Assembly: GCA_030587405.1 (NCBI GenBank)
Contig: JAUQZD010000076.1
Location: 62,001-126,000, forward strand
Length of the DNA: 64,000 nt
Direction: 5' to 3'
From: Candidatus Freyrarchaeum guaymasense
GTDB lineage: Archaea > Asgardarchaeota > Jordarchaeia > Jordarchaeales > Freyrarchaeaceae
Each line of letters opens with the position of its first letter. The stretch's first letter is position 1. The position numbers and the translations under genes were made by a program. The notes under the pieces were generated by a model, which searched no databases, was not told where the DNA came from, and worked only from the letters and a program-made list of their open reading frames with translations. This document shows, one piece after another, positions 56,190 to 64,000 of this stretch.

Positions 56190-59100
56190 ATGATCGGGGA
56201 GGATGGCAGTTTAAAGGAGTACTTTACACTGCTGGAGAGGGAGTTCGAAAGAGTCTACGAGGTTGCGAGTAAAGCTAGGAGAAGGGGGTTAGACCCTGCT
56301 TTAGAGCCGGAGATTAAGCCGGCCAAGGACATAGCTGCTAGAGTGGAGGGGATCATTGGGCTTGAAGGAGTGGCTGACAGGATAAGGGAATTACTTAGGG
56401 ATGCTTCAAGGGAGGAGGTGGCCTTTAAAATAGCTGAAGAGATCGTCTATGAACGGTTCTGCGAGTTTTCCTCTGACGGAGAGGCTGCCGATAAGGCTCT
56501 TCGCGTAGCACTCGCTATTTTAACCGAAAGCGTTACGGCTGCACCAATAGAGGGGATCGCCACCGTCAAGGTCAAAAATAATTTTGATGGAACAAGCTAC
56601 TTAGCAGTCTACTATGCTGGGCCTATAAGGTCTGCGGGTGGAACTGAACAGGCTGTCTCTGTTTTAGTGGCAGACTTTATCAGGAGACTCCTCCATCTAG
56701 ACAGGTATAAGCCGCTTGAAGACGAGGTGGAGCGTTACGTTGAAGAAATAGACTTATACGAGAGGCGGGTTACGCATCTTCAATACCCTTCGACCCCGCA
56801 GGAAATAAGGCTGGCCGTCAGAAACATTCCAGTAGAGGTAACAGGAGAGCCGACGGATCCATACGAGGTCTCCGGCCACAGGAACCTTAGCAGGGTAGAA
56901 ACCAACCAGCTGAGGGGGGGTGCAATCCTAGTTATTAACGATGGGATTATAGGAAAAGCGAAGAAGCTAAAGAAGTTTGTAGAACAGATCGGTCTTGACG
57001 GCTGGGATTGGCTTTCCGACCTCGGGAAAACTAAGGAGGAGAAAGGAGGCGAGGACGCCTTATTCAATGGGATTACACCCAGTGACAAATACCTTTCGGA
57101 CGTGATTGCGGGTAGACCGGTTTTCTCCATGCCGTCAGCTAAAGGCGGTTTTAGACTTAGATATGGTCGATCCCGAAACACGGGCTTAGCGGCTGTGGGG
57201 GTGCATCCAGCAACAATGATCATCCTTAGTGGGTTCCTAGCTCCTGGAACACATGTAAGAACTGAGAGGCCAGGTAAGGGCGCCGTTGTTTCGCCTGTAG
57301 ATAGCATAGAGGGACCCATTGTAAAGCTGAGAGATGGAAGCGTGATAAGGGTTGAAAGCGTCGAAGACGCCGTTAAAATTGCTGATGACGTTGCTGAGAC
57401 TCTTTTCTTGGGAGACATGCTAGTAGGGTTTGGCGAGTTCTTAGAAAACAACCATGTGCTTCTGCCTTCAGGTATATGCGAGGAATGGTGGGTTCAGGAG
57501 CTTAAATTAAAAGTGGAAAAGCATGGAGGGATGAAGGGAGCAAGTAGGCGAACTGGCATCTCTGAGGGACGCTTGAGGGAGTTTATGGAAAGGCCCTTCG
57601 AAGCCAAGCCGAACGCGCGTGAAGCACTGATCCTAAGTAGAAGGTTGATGATTCCGCTCCACCCGAGGTACACCTACAACTGGCAGGACATTGACATAGA
57701 AGAGCTGTTGAAGCTTAAGAGATGGATGAGCTTATCCGAAGAACAGGGAAGTAGCCGGGTGATTTCCGGGGATGTGAAGGGAATCCTTGAAAGGCTAGGC
57801 GTCCCCCATAAGGTTGAAGACGGCGAAGTGGTTCTGGGAGAGGAAGAAAAACTTATTTTATCTACCTGCCTGGCCGCTGGACGCCCTACAGGCGAAAACA
57901 GCCTCCTAAGGTATACTGCAAGAACGGCGCTTGAACTTGTTAACATGCTGGCAGGGTTCCCGGTGAGGGCGAAAGCCCCTGTTTACATTGGTGCAAGAAT
58001 GGGAAGGCCAGAGAAAGCGGATAAGAGAACGTTGAACCCTCCATTGCACGTCCTTTTCCCTGTAGGCCTCAAGGGAGGGAAGGGGAGAAGCATAATTGTT
58101 GCGGCGAAAAGCGGCCCGGTAACTGTGGAGGTAGCGAAGAGAAGGTGCCCAGAGTGCGGAGAGGAAACGTTTCATGTTTACTGTAGAAGCTGCCATTGTA
58201 GAACCGTGCAGGTGAACTGTTGCCCTCAATGCGGTTTTACAACGAATAAGAGTAGGTGTCCAAAGTGTGGCGTGGAAACCAAGCCGTATGGTAAATCCGT
58301 TGTAGACGTGAAAAGGGAGCTGGCTGACGCTATTAAAAGGCTGGAGCTGCCGTCACCGCCTCGCGAGGTGAAAGGTGTTAAGGCGCTGTCAAGTTATTTG
58401 AAGCTTCCTGAACCTCTAGAGAAAGGGGTACTAAGGGCGAAGCATGGCCTCTACGTGTATAAGGATGGAACGGTCAGGTTTGACGCTACAGACGCCCCTC
58501 TCACCCATTTTACACCTCGCGAGGTAGGAACGCCAGTAGAAAGACTGAGAGAGCTAGGGTACACTTGCGATTATAAAGGTAACCCCCTTAAAGATGAAGA
58601 CCAGATACTGGAACTCAAACCTCAGGACGTAGTAATACCTATTAAATCTGCTGAGTACCTAGTTAAGGTTGCAAAATTCATAGATGAGTTGCTGGTTAGG
58701 TTCTACGATCTACGGCCATACTATAACGTTGAAAGAGAAGAGGATCTTGTTGGACACTTAATAATAGGCTTGGCGCCACACACTTCGGCGGGGATCCTAG
58801 GTAGAATAGTCGGATTCACCAAAGCTAACGTTTGCTTTGCTCATCCTTACTGGCATGCTGCAAAGAGAAGAAACTGTGATGGAGATGAAGACGCAATACT
58901 ATTAGCCCTTGATGCACTCATCAACTTTTCGAAGGCGTACATCCCAGAGAAAAGAGGGGGAATGATGGACACGCCCCTAGTTCTCACGGTGTTCCTGAAC
59001 CCTCTTGAAGTGGACAGTGAAGCATACAATTTGGATGCCGGAACACAGTATCCTCTTGAGTTCTACTACGCAACTCAACGCTTCGCAAAACCAGACGAGC

Positions 59101-59627
59101 TAAAACCGATCCTGGACATAGTAGACCACCGGCTGAACACTCCGAGACAGTACCAAGGCATCGGATTCACCCACCCAACAAGAGATATACATCAAGGACC
59201 GGAGACTACCACATATAGAAAGCTGAAGAAAATGAGTGAGAAAATAAATGCTCAACTAGAGCTTGCATCGAAAATCAGAGCGGTAGCAGAGGACAAGGTT
59301 GCGGAGAAAGTGCTGCAAAAACATCTTCTAAGAGATATAGTGGGAAACCTGAAGGCATTCACCACACAGCAGATAAGATGTTTAAACTGCAATAAGAAAT
59401 ATAGGAGGCCGCCCTTGAAGGGAACATGTCCTGCGTGTGGAGGAAAATTGGTTCTCACTGTTCACCAAGCGACAATAGAAAAGTATCTTCCATTCGCAAC
59501 GGAGATCATTCGACGGTACAACTTAAAACCATACCTTAAACAAAGAATAAAGCTAATAGAAGACAGTCTAAAAATGCTCTTCCAAAAAGGCAGTAAACAA
59601 AAGCAGTTAACACTTGTAGAAAAGTAA
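56190..59627 (+). CDS. polC: DNA polymerase II (PolD) large subunit DP2
   Basis: The 1145-residue protein is the catalytic subunit of the archaeal two-subunit D-family polymerase. The key catalytic motif NCDGDED lies at residues 895-901; the N-terminal ARPIRSAGGTEQA-type region is present (YYAGPIRSAGGTEQ), a zinc module follows with several CxxC pairs near residues 650-700, a second zinc site near the C-terminus (CLNCNKKY, CPACGGK) and a final PCNA-binding-like motif (QKQLTLVE). No intein interrupts it, unlike in many euryarchaea. The small subunit (DP1) is not in the window. PolD rules out most classical Crenarchaeota. Confidence 0.96.
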   Translation: MIGEDGSLKEYFTLLEREFERVYEVASKARRRGLDPALEPEIKPAKDIAARVEGIIGLEGVADRIRELLRDASREEVAFKIAEEIVYERFCEFSSDGEAADKALRVALAILTESVTAAPIEGIATVKVKNNFDGTSYLAVYYAGPIRSAGGTEQAVSVLVADFIRRLLHLDRYKPLEDEVERYVEEIDLYERRVTHLQYPSTPQEIRLAVRNIPVEVTGEPTDPYEVSGHRNLSRVETNQLRGGAILVINDGIIGKAKKLKKFVEQIGLDGWDWLSDLGKTKEEKGGEDALFNGITPSDKYLSDVIAGRPVFSMPSAKGGFRLRYGRSRNTGLAAVGVHPATMIILSGFLAPGTHVRTERPGKGAVVSPVDSIEGPIVKLRDGSVIRVESVEDAVKIADDVAETLFLGDMLVGFGEFLENNHVLLPSGICEEWWVQELKLKVEKHGGMKGASRRTGISEGRLREFMERPFEAKPNAREALILSRRLMIPLHPRYTYNWQDIDIEELLKLKRWMSLSEEQGSSRVISGDVKGILERLGVPHKVEDGEVVLGEEEKLILSTCLAAGRPTGENSLLRYTARTALELVNMLAGFPVRAKAPVYIGARMGRPEKADKRTLNPPLHVLFPVGLKGGKGRSIIVAAKSGPVTVEVAKRRCPECGEETFHVYCRSCHCRTVQVNCCPQCGFTTNKSRCPKCGVETKPYGKSVVDVKRELADAIKRLELPSPPREVKGVKALSSYLKLPEPLEKGVLRAKHGLYVYKDGTVRFDATDAPLTHFTPREVGTPVERLRELGYTCDYKGNPLKDEDQILELKPQDVVIPIKSAEYLVKVAKFIDELLVRFYDLRPYYNVEREEDLVGHLIIGLAPHTSAGILGRIVGFTKANVCFAHPYWHAAKRRNCDGDEDAILLALDALINFSKAYIPEKRGGMMDTPLVLTVFLNPLEVDSEAYNLDAGTQYPLEFYYATQRFAKPDELKPILDIVDHRLNTPRQYQGIGFTHPTRDIHQGPETTTYRKLKKMSEKINAQLELASKIRAVAEDKVAEKVLQKHLLRDIVGNLKAFTTQQIRCLNCNKKYRRPPLKGTCPACGGKLVLTVHQATIEKYLPFATEIIRRYNLKPYLKQRIKLIEDSLKMLFQKGSKQKQLTLVEK

Positions 59628-59681
59628 AAGTAAAGGAACTTAAGAACTTAGAATCTGTTAGATAAAAGAGAATGGTGAATC

Positions 59682-59969
59682 ATGTCGCGGACGGCAAAAT
59701 GGAGGAAAATACCTCACGTACCACAAGCAGTTTTACGAACAAAAAGAAACATCCAGCAAGGAGTGAGTACGAGGACGAAGATACTTAAGGCAATAGAGGC
59801 GACGCCTAAAACAGCCAAGCAAATAGCAGAGGAAACAGGAATAGGATACAACAGCATCCTAAGACAATTAAAAACAATGGAAAAGGAAAAAATAGTTACT
59901 CGAGATGAGAACAATCCAACATGCTGGAGAGTTACAGGGCTTGGCCAACAACCACTACGAAAAAATTAA
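59682..59969 (+). CDS. Small winged-helix DNA-binding protein
   Basis: The 95-residue protein has a basic N-terminus (SRTAKWRKIPHVPQAVLRTKRN) and one ArsR/MarR-like winged helix (TRTKILKAIEATPKTAKQIA, GIGYNSILRQLKTMEKEKI). It lies 54 bp after polC in the same direction. It may be a general DNA-binding or regulatory protein; its target is unknown. Confidence 0.75.
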   Translation: MSRTAKWRKIPHVPQAVLRTKRNIQQGVSTRTKILKAIEATPKTAKQIAEETGIGYNSILRQLKTMEKEKIVTRDENNPTCWRVTGLGQQPLRKN

Positions 59970-60076
59970 AGAAGAAAGCCACTTAGAGAATTATAAATTT
60001 AAACTTTCATTTTAACTCTCTTAGGGGGAACCTCTTTCTGTCCCTAGTTATCTTTAGATAGAGTAAAATGTGATAA

Positions 60077-60188
60077 TGGGTGGGCCAGGATTCGAACCTG
60101 GGACCTTAGCGCGCATTCACGCGATCCGCCGTGTGAGGGCGGCTTTACGCCCCTCTTCAGGGAGTCATAACCCCTAGACTACCCACCC
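60077..60188 (-). tRNA. tRNA-Val(CAC) with two noncanonical introns
   Basis: Acceptor GGGTGGG/CCCACCC, D arm TAGTCTAGGGGTTATGAC, anticodon arm CCGCC-CTCACAC-GGCGG (anticodon CAC) and T arm CCAGG-TTCGAAT-CCTGG. Two inserts do not belong: 20 nt after the D arm at position 25/26 (60144-60163) and 19 nt in the variable loop (60107-60125). Without them the tRNA is 73 nt. The anticodon loop itself is uninterrupted. CCA is not encoded. Confidence 0.88.
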
Positions 60189-60537
60189 AACATTCTTTAG
60201 CTTCAATTGAAGTGAAAGGATTGAATGATTTTTAAGTGTTGCGACGTGTATTTCGAAAAAGTAAGAAAGCTAAAAATGTTTAAAATCCAGACTATGGTGG
60301 AGTCATAAGTTTTTGAAGGAGCCATTTGGTATATCCATATCCCAAAGAGTAGGAGGTGTCTTGATAGTCCGAAATGGGTAGGATGAAGCCTTGCAGGCAA
60401 ACCTGGGATCTCCCGGCTTTAGTAATGGGGGAGTATCAAATAGCCAGTAGAAAGAGTAAGCTGATTGGTGAAGGGGGCTTTTAAACCGGAAAAACGGGGA
60501 GAAATACAGGCTATCCATGGGATTCACTATTAAAGAA
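60189..60537 (+). other. Unassigned stretch between tRNA-Val and por genes
   Basis: A TATA-like tgtttaaaat near 60280 is followed by about 200 bp with alternating paired segments (for example gatctccc near 60408 against gggagtatc near 60428, and an unpaired ggctttag loop). There is no strong coding frame on either strand. It might be an untranslated RNA or a decayed insertion end, but it does not match tRNA, SRP RNA or RNase P RNA by eye. Confidence 0.35.
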
Positions 60538-61464
60538 TTAAAGTTTTTCTAGTTTTTGAAGTTCATCCCACTTTCTATCTACATGATTCTGGATTTCGTT
60601 GATTATGTCTTGCCTTAGCTTTGGGGTGAAGAGGTGTCTAAATCTTCCTTGAGGCCTAAGGTAGTATTCAACTGGGAGTTTCCGTCTCGGCCTGACGGTG
60701 ATCCTGTACTTTCCGTTATCCACTTCGTAAAGCGGCCATATACATGTCTGAACGGCTATGCGACCAAGTTCTATTGTAAGGTGAGGCTCCGTACGCCACC
60801 CTCTTGGGCAGGGTGTCAAAGCTAAAATGAAAGCAGGCCCATCTGCGTCAATAGCCTTCCTCATTTTTCTTTGGAGATCCATCGGATATGACGCACTCAC
60901 CGTCGCCGCATAGGGAATATCGTGTCCGACAACTATCTTCATAAGGTCTTTCTGCCATTCGATTTTTCCAGGGTTTACTTTGCCTACCGGGCTGGTGGTT
61001 GTCCAAGCGCCCTTGGGAGTAGCTCCGGACCTTTGTATTCCCGTGTTCATATATGCGTCGTTGGTGTAACAGACGTAAATGAACTTATGCCCCCTCTCGA
61101 GGGCGCCTGAAAGGGCCTGCAAACCTATGTCGTATGTTCCCCCGTCGCCTGCGAGAGCTAATACCATATCCCACTTTTTCTTTCTCCCTTTACGTATCAG
61201 GGCTTTCTGGGCTGCTTCGACACCAGCTGCGACTGCAGCCGTACATTCGAAGGCTGCATGTAACCATGGAACTCGCCAAGACGTGTAGGGGAAGGGTGTT
61301 GTTGACACCTCTAAGCACGAAGTAGCGTTACAAACTATTGGCGGCTCACTGAATGCCTTTAAAATCTGCCTTATGGTGACTCCTTCACCGCATCCGGCGC
61401 AAAGCCTGTGCCCTGGGGCGAGATACTCATGCAAAGGTAATTCCTTCAGCTTCAAATCAACCAC
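60538..61464 (-). CDS. porB: 2-oxoacid (pyruvate):ferredoxin oxidoreductase, beta subunit
   Basis: This is the thiamine-diphosphate subunit: HRLCAGCGEGVTIRQIL with the iron-sulfur Cys, VCNATSCLEV, the TPP motif LAGDGGTYDIGLQALSGA and NDAYMNTGIQRSG with the later Cys in LTPCPRGW. With the other three subunits it oxidises a 2-oxoacid and CoA to acyl-CoA and CO2, passing electrons to ferredoxin, and can also run in reverse. A GTG at 61464 is used; a TTG nine bases on has a better-spaced GAGGTG. The sequence resembles pyruvate enzymes, but 2-oxoisovalerate use is not excluded. Confidence 0.9.
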   Translation of the reverse strand: MVDLKLKELPLHEYLAPGHRLCAGCGEGVTIRQILKAFSEPPIVCNATSCLEVSTTPFPYTSWRVPWLHAAFECTAAVAAGVEAAQKALIRKGRKKKWDMVLALAGDGGTYDIGLQALSGALERGHKFIYVCYTNDAYMNTGIQRSGATPKGAWTTTSPVGKVNPGKIEWQKDLMKIVVGHDIPYAATVSASYPMDLQRKMRKAIDADGPAFILALTPCPRGWRTEPHLTIELGRIAVQTCIWPLYEVDNGKYRITVRPRRKLPVEYYLRPQGRFRHLFTPKLRQDIINEIQNHVDRKWDELQKLEKL

Positions 61465-61465
61465 C

Positions 61466-62665
61466 TCAAGGTTCTATACATCCTTTTCCTCTACACCCAG
61501 CGACTTTGTAGTCTTCTTCTAAGCTGTCTTGCTCGGCGACCTTTAGCAATGTTTCAGCCATTTTAATGAAATGTTCAACTCTAATGTCTCTTCCACCAAG
61601 GCCTGTGGGGAAGCCCATCACGTGAGGCTTACTTCTCAGCTCGTAGAGGGCAGCTCTAACTTCCATGTTTAATGCGCCACCTATAGCTCCGAAGCTTATG
61701 TGCCGATCTACCACGCCGACAGCCTTTAAACTGCCAAGAAGTTCCTGCAGTTCCTTTACTGGTAAGGGGCGGAACAAACGCATTTTCACGAGCCCGATGT
61801 TTACTCCTTTCTTTCTCAGTAGGTCCACAGCCACCTTAGCTGTCCCGCTTGCGCTTCCTATGGCTAAAAGCGCTATTTCAGCATCGTCCATTTGATACGG
61901 CTCGAGAATATCGTAGTTTCTCCCGAACGCCTCGTTAAACTCTTTAAAAATTTCTTTTATCTTCGTAATCGACTTTTGCGTAGCCACTTCCTGCTGGAAT
62001 TTTATTTCAGGGTAGTATTCAGGTACGCCGACGCAGCCCATAGTTACGGGATGATCCACGTCTAAGGGATATACAGGGTCTCGTTCAGGCAGAAAGCTGT
62101 CGACGTCTTCGTCTCTTAGGGTTTCGATTCCTTCCGTTGAGTGGCTGATTACAAATCCGTCGTGGCAAACCATTACTGGGAGGAGGACGCCGTGGTCTTC
62201 CGCTATCTTAAACGCCTGTATGGTTAAGTCGTAAACTTCCTGGGCGTTCTCATTGTAGATTTGAATCCATCCGCAGTCCCGGGCTCCCATGGTGTCGCTC
62301 ATGTCATTCCAGATGTTTAGGGGGGAGTTCAAAGCACGGTTAGCAATGCTCATGACGATCGGCAGCCTGAAGGAGGAAGCAACAAAAAGCATCTCATACA
62401 TTAAAGCTAGCCCTTGAGAAGCTGTAGCAGTATACGTCCTCGCACCAGCCGCAGCAGCCCCAATGCATGCACTCATCGCCGAGTGTTCCGACTCCACCGC
62501 TATGAACTCGGCATCAAGCTCGCCATCAGCAACATATTCACTCAGCCTTTCAACAATTATCGTCTGGGGAGTTATAGGGTACGCAGCGATGACATCAGGC
62601 TTACACTGCTTAACAGCGTAAGCAGCGGCTTCGTCACCATTCATAGCGAGTATGCATCCCGTCAT
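61466..62665 (-). CDS. porA: 2-oxoacid (pyruvate):ferredoxin oxidoreductase, alpha subunit
   Basis: The 399-residue alpha chain contains the pyrimidine-binding domain start (MNGDEAAAYAVKQCKPDVIAAYPITPQT), FIAVESEHSAMSACIGAAAAGARTYTATASQGL, and the later transketolase C-like domain (AIGSASGTAKVAVDLLRKKGV). It sits between porD and porB with short gaps and is made as part of the same message. Confidence 0.92.
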   Translation of the reverse strand: MTGCILAMNGDEAAAYAVKQCKPDVIAAYPITPQTIIVERLSEYVADGELDAEFIAVESEHSAMSACIGAAAAGARTYTATASQGLALMYEMLFVASSFRLPIVMSIANRALNSPLNIWNDMSDTMGARDCGWIQIYNENAQEVYDLTIQAFKIAEDHGVLLPVMVCHDGFVISHSTEGIETLRDEDVDSFLPERDPVYPLDVDHPVTMGCVGVPEYYPEIKFQQEVATQKSITKIKEIFKEFNEAFGRNYDILEPYQMDDAEIALLAIGSASGTAKVAVDLLRKKGVNIGLVKMRLFRPLPVKELQELLGSLKAVGVVDRHISFGAIGGALNMEVRAALYELRSKPHVMGFPTGLGGRDIRVEHFIKMAETLLKVAEQDSLEEDYKVAGCRGKGCIEP

Positions 62666-62689
62666 CCACCACCCACCTTTTAAACACCT

Positions 62690-62977
62690 CTACTCGATTT
62701 CACTTTTCATTTTAATGGCACCGGAAGGGCACTCGTAGGAGCATATACCACACCCTTTACAGTGATAGTAGTCTACTTCAACCTTGTCCTGTCCTCTAAC
62801 TATGGCACCATCAGGGCAGTATATCCAGCATAAAAGACAGAAAGTGCACTTTTCATGGTTAATGACCGGCTTTTGCCTTGACCGCCAGTCACCAGTTCGG
62901 TACTCTTCAGCATTTCCAGGATCCAGTATAAATCCGGCGAAGGGAACTTCTTCCCACGTCAAAGGCTTATGTTTCAT
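62690..62977 (-). CDS. porD: 2-oxoacid:ferredoxin oxidoreductase, delta (ferredoxin) subunit
   Basis: The 95-residue delta subunit carries two [4Fe-4S] clusters: CTFCLLCWIYCP and CKGCGICSYECP, the standard eight Cys. It takes electrons from the TPP subunit and hands them to ferredoxin. Its start overlaps the porC stop by 4 bp. Confidence 0.94.
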   Translation of the reverse strand: MKHKPLTWEEVPFAGFILDPGNAEEYRTGDWRSRQKPVINHEKCTFCLLCWIYCPDGAIVRGQDKVEVDYYHCKGCGICSYECPSGAIKMKSEIE

Positions 62978-63588
62978 CCTTCAACCACCTCTTGATATGC
63001 CCTCCGCACTGCCTGAACGTTTTTCTCCGCAACTTCCTTTCTGAACGCTTTACCTATAACTTGGAGGATGGAATCCAAATTCACGATTTTTGTTGCTTTC
63101 ACCAATGCTCCAAGCATTGGAGCGTTAACCCTTGGAGCGCCAAGCACCTCGAGAGCTATCTTGGTTGCGTCGACAGTAGCGGTCCTAACATTAGCGTTAA
63201 GAGCATTCTTAACCTCGCTTGGTGATGATGATGTGTTTACGATCAACCACCCTTTGTCCTTTAGCCCCTCCGTCACATTTTCAGCCCTTAAAAGCGTCGG
63301 ATCTAAGACAACCACAATGTCAGGGTTATATATTTGGGAATGTATGGTGATCGGCTTTTCACTAATCCTCGTGAAAGCTCTTATGGGTGCACCCTCTCTT
63401 TCCGCTCCGAAGCTTGGAAAGCTCTGTATCCTCTTACCTTCAGAGAGAGCTGCCTCAGCCAATAGCCGGCTAGCGGTGACGACGCCTTGACCACCTCTCC
63501 CATGAAACCTAACATCTATAATTTCCTGCAAGGAAACACCTCTCTCCTTGGGTTTACCCATTTCCAATGCTATGTTGCCAAACATCAT
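62974..63588 (-). CDS. porC: 2-oxoacid:ferredoxin oxidoreductase, gamma subunit
   Basis: The 204-residue gamma chain shows IIDVRFHGRGGQGVVTASRLLA, the CoA/TPP-domain motif SFGAEREGAPIRAFTRISE and NPDIVVVLDP. The operon order is gamma-delta-alpha-beta. The start is ambiguous: several in-frame ATG codons exist within the first 30 bases; 63588 is the longest. Confidence 0.92.
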   Translation of the reverse strand: MMFGNIALEMGKPKERGVSLQEIIDVRFHGRGGQGVVTASRLLAEAALSEGKRIQSFPSFGAEREGAPIRAFTRISEKPITIHSQIYNPDIVVVLDPTLLRAENVTEGLKDKGWLIVNTSSSPSEVKNALNANVRTATVDATKIALEVLGAPRVNAPMLGALVKATKIVNLDSILQVIGKAFRKEVAEKNVQAVRRAYQEVVEG

Positions 63589-63681
63589 GATTCCATACCT
63601 AAAAAGTTTACTGAAAGTGACACGCGACCTAGCAGGGAAACGCAGTGAAGGTGTAGGTGAAGCTTGTAGGGCTATCCTCGT

Positions 63682-64000
63682 TCACAGGAGAAGAAAAAGG
63701 GGGATAATTGACAACAGTAGGGACAGGGCTGGAACCACGATTGCCCTCTTAGCTTCCTTAGCCGCCTGCTGTATAACCGCTGAAAGAGCTCTGATCTGTT
63801 CCTCACCGATCACCTTTAAATGTACTTTCTTAACGACGAAACTGGGTTCAACATTCACCATGCTTCTTTCCGCCTGGCTGACGGCTTCTAGAGCAGCATC
63901 TACCACCAAGTTCCAGTCAATAGAGGAGCCGACGGGGTTTGCCCCTCCTAGTCTAAGCGACACGGCGTTCGTTTCATGCGTGTCACTCGTTAAAACTTCC
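63682..64000 (-). CDS. DUF2070 family membrane protein, C-terminal part
   Basis: The frame is open to base 64000, so the N-terminal membrane domain lies outside. The visible 106 residues begin VLTSDTHETNAVSLRLGGANPVG, continue with VIGEEQIRALSAVIQQAA and end in a hydrophobic helix (ALSLLLSIIPLFLLL). This pattern matches the C-terminal domain of archaeal DUF2070 proteins, whose function is unknown. A GTG at 63963 could be mistaken for a start, but the upstream in-frame sequence is conserved-looking and lacks a ribosome site there. Confidence 0.7.
   Translation of the reverse strand, partial: EVLTSDTHETNAVSLRLGGANPVGSSIDWNLVVDAALEAVSQAERSMVNVEPSFVVKKVHLKVIGEEQIRALSAVIQQAAKEAKRAIVVPALSLLLSIIPLFLLL

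Noticed and set aside
56190..59627. Intein in the PolD large subunit
   Set aside because: The catalytic region NCDGDED is uninterrupted and total length is that of an intein-free DP2.
60200..60537. RNase P RNA or SRP RNA gene
   Set aside because: The conserved P4 or helix 8 sequence blocks were not found on either strand.
63682..63963. Stand-alone 93-residue protein starting at the GTG 63963
   Set aside because: The frame continues upstream to the window edge and the upstream residues fit the DUF2070 C-terminal domain, so it is a truncated larger gene.

Overview
The window is archaeal. It carries archaeal or archaeo-eukaryotic informational genes (single-chain PolD large subunit, RpoF, NMD3, aIF2-beta, L21e, archaeosine synthase, KsgA/Dim1 next to DUF655), strong Shine-Dalgarno sites of the GGAGGTG type, TATA-like elements upstream of several operons, and tRNA genes broken by many small introns. 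PolD together with tetrahydromethanopterin-type C1 enzymes, Ras-like GTPase sequence and multi-intron tRNAs suggests a deep Thermoproteota/TACK-type lineage (Bathyarchaeia-, Korarchaeia- or Caldarchaeales-like). This placement is an inference; the 23S gene would settle it.

Layout: 1-2007 is the N-terminal part of a secreted glycoprotein-like protein on the minus strand. 2.2-5.5 kb holds a 23S rRNA gene that stands alone, with no 16S, 5S or tRNA beside it. 5.5-7.7 kb is a three-gene minus operon (Cdc6-like ATPase, winged helix, T2SF-like membrane protein). 7.8-14.8 kb is a tight histidine operon (hisD, hisC, a HAD phosphatase candidate, hisB, hisH, hisA, hisF, hisIE), convergent with ilvE. 16-19 kb holds two intron-containing tRNAs and a two-gene operon of an MtrA-MtrH fusion and a double-domain thymidylate synthase. 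19-28 kb holds Nif3, gamma-carbonic anhydrase, the RaSEA-ArcS archaeosine pair, a beta-lactamase-fold protein and the anaerobic NTP reductase with a redoxin. 28.7-33.4 kb has leuA and an unusual L2/L3/L4 cluster. 33.5-35 kb is a decayed TnpB locus.

35-41 kb carries two flavin disulfide-reductase-like enzymes, a Nudix hydrolase, a Ras-like GTPase fused to an M20 peptidase, rpiA and four intron-rich tRNAs. 41-51 kb is a long plus-strand run of translation, transcription and RNA-modification genes. 51-54.7 kb holds an uncharacterised gene overlapping a dCTP deaminase, a 625-bp gap and a large HTH protein. 54.8-60 kb has a dihydropteroate-synthase-like gene, DNA polymerase D large subunit and a small winged-helix protein. 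60-64 kb has tRNA-Val, the four-subunit 2-oxoacid:ferredoxin oxidoreductase and the C-terminal end of a DUF2070 membrane protein.

Together the genes suggest an anaerobe: anaerobic ribonucleotide reductase, ferredoxin-linked oxoacid oxidation and methanopterin-dependent C1 chemistry. Histidine and branched-chain amino acid synthesis appear to be present, though only partly inside the window. The most unusual loci are the MtrA-MtrH/thymidylate synthase operon, the GTPase-M20 fusion, and the seven tRNA genes, all of which are interrupted, mostly at noncanonical positions.
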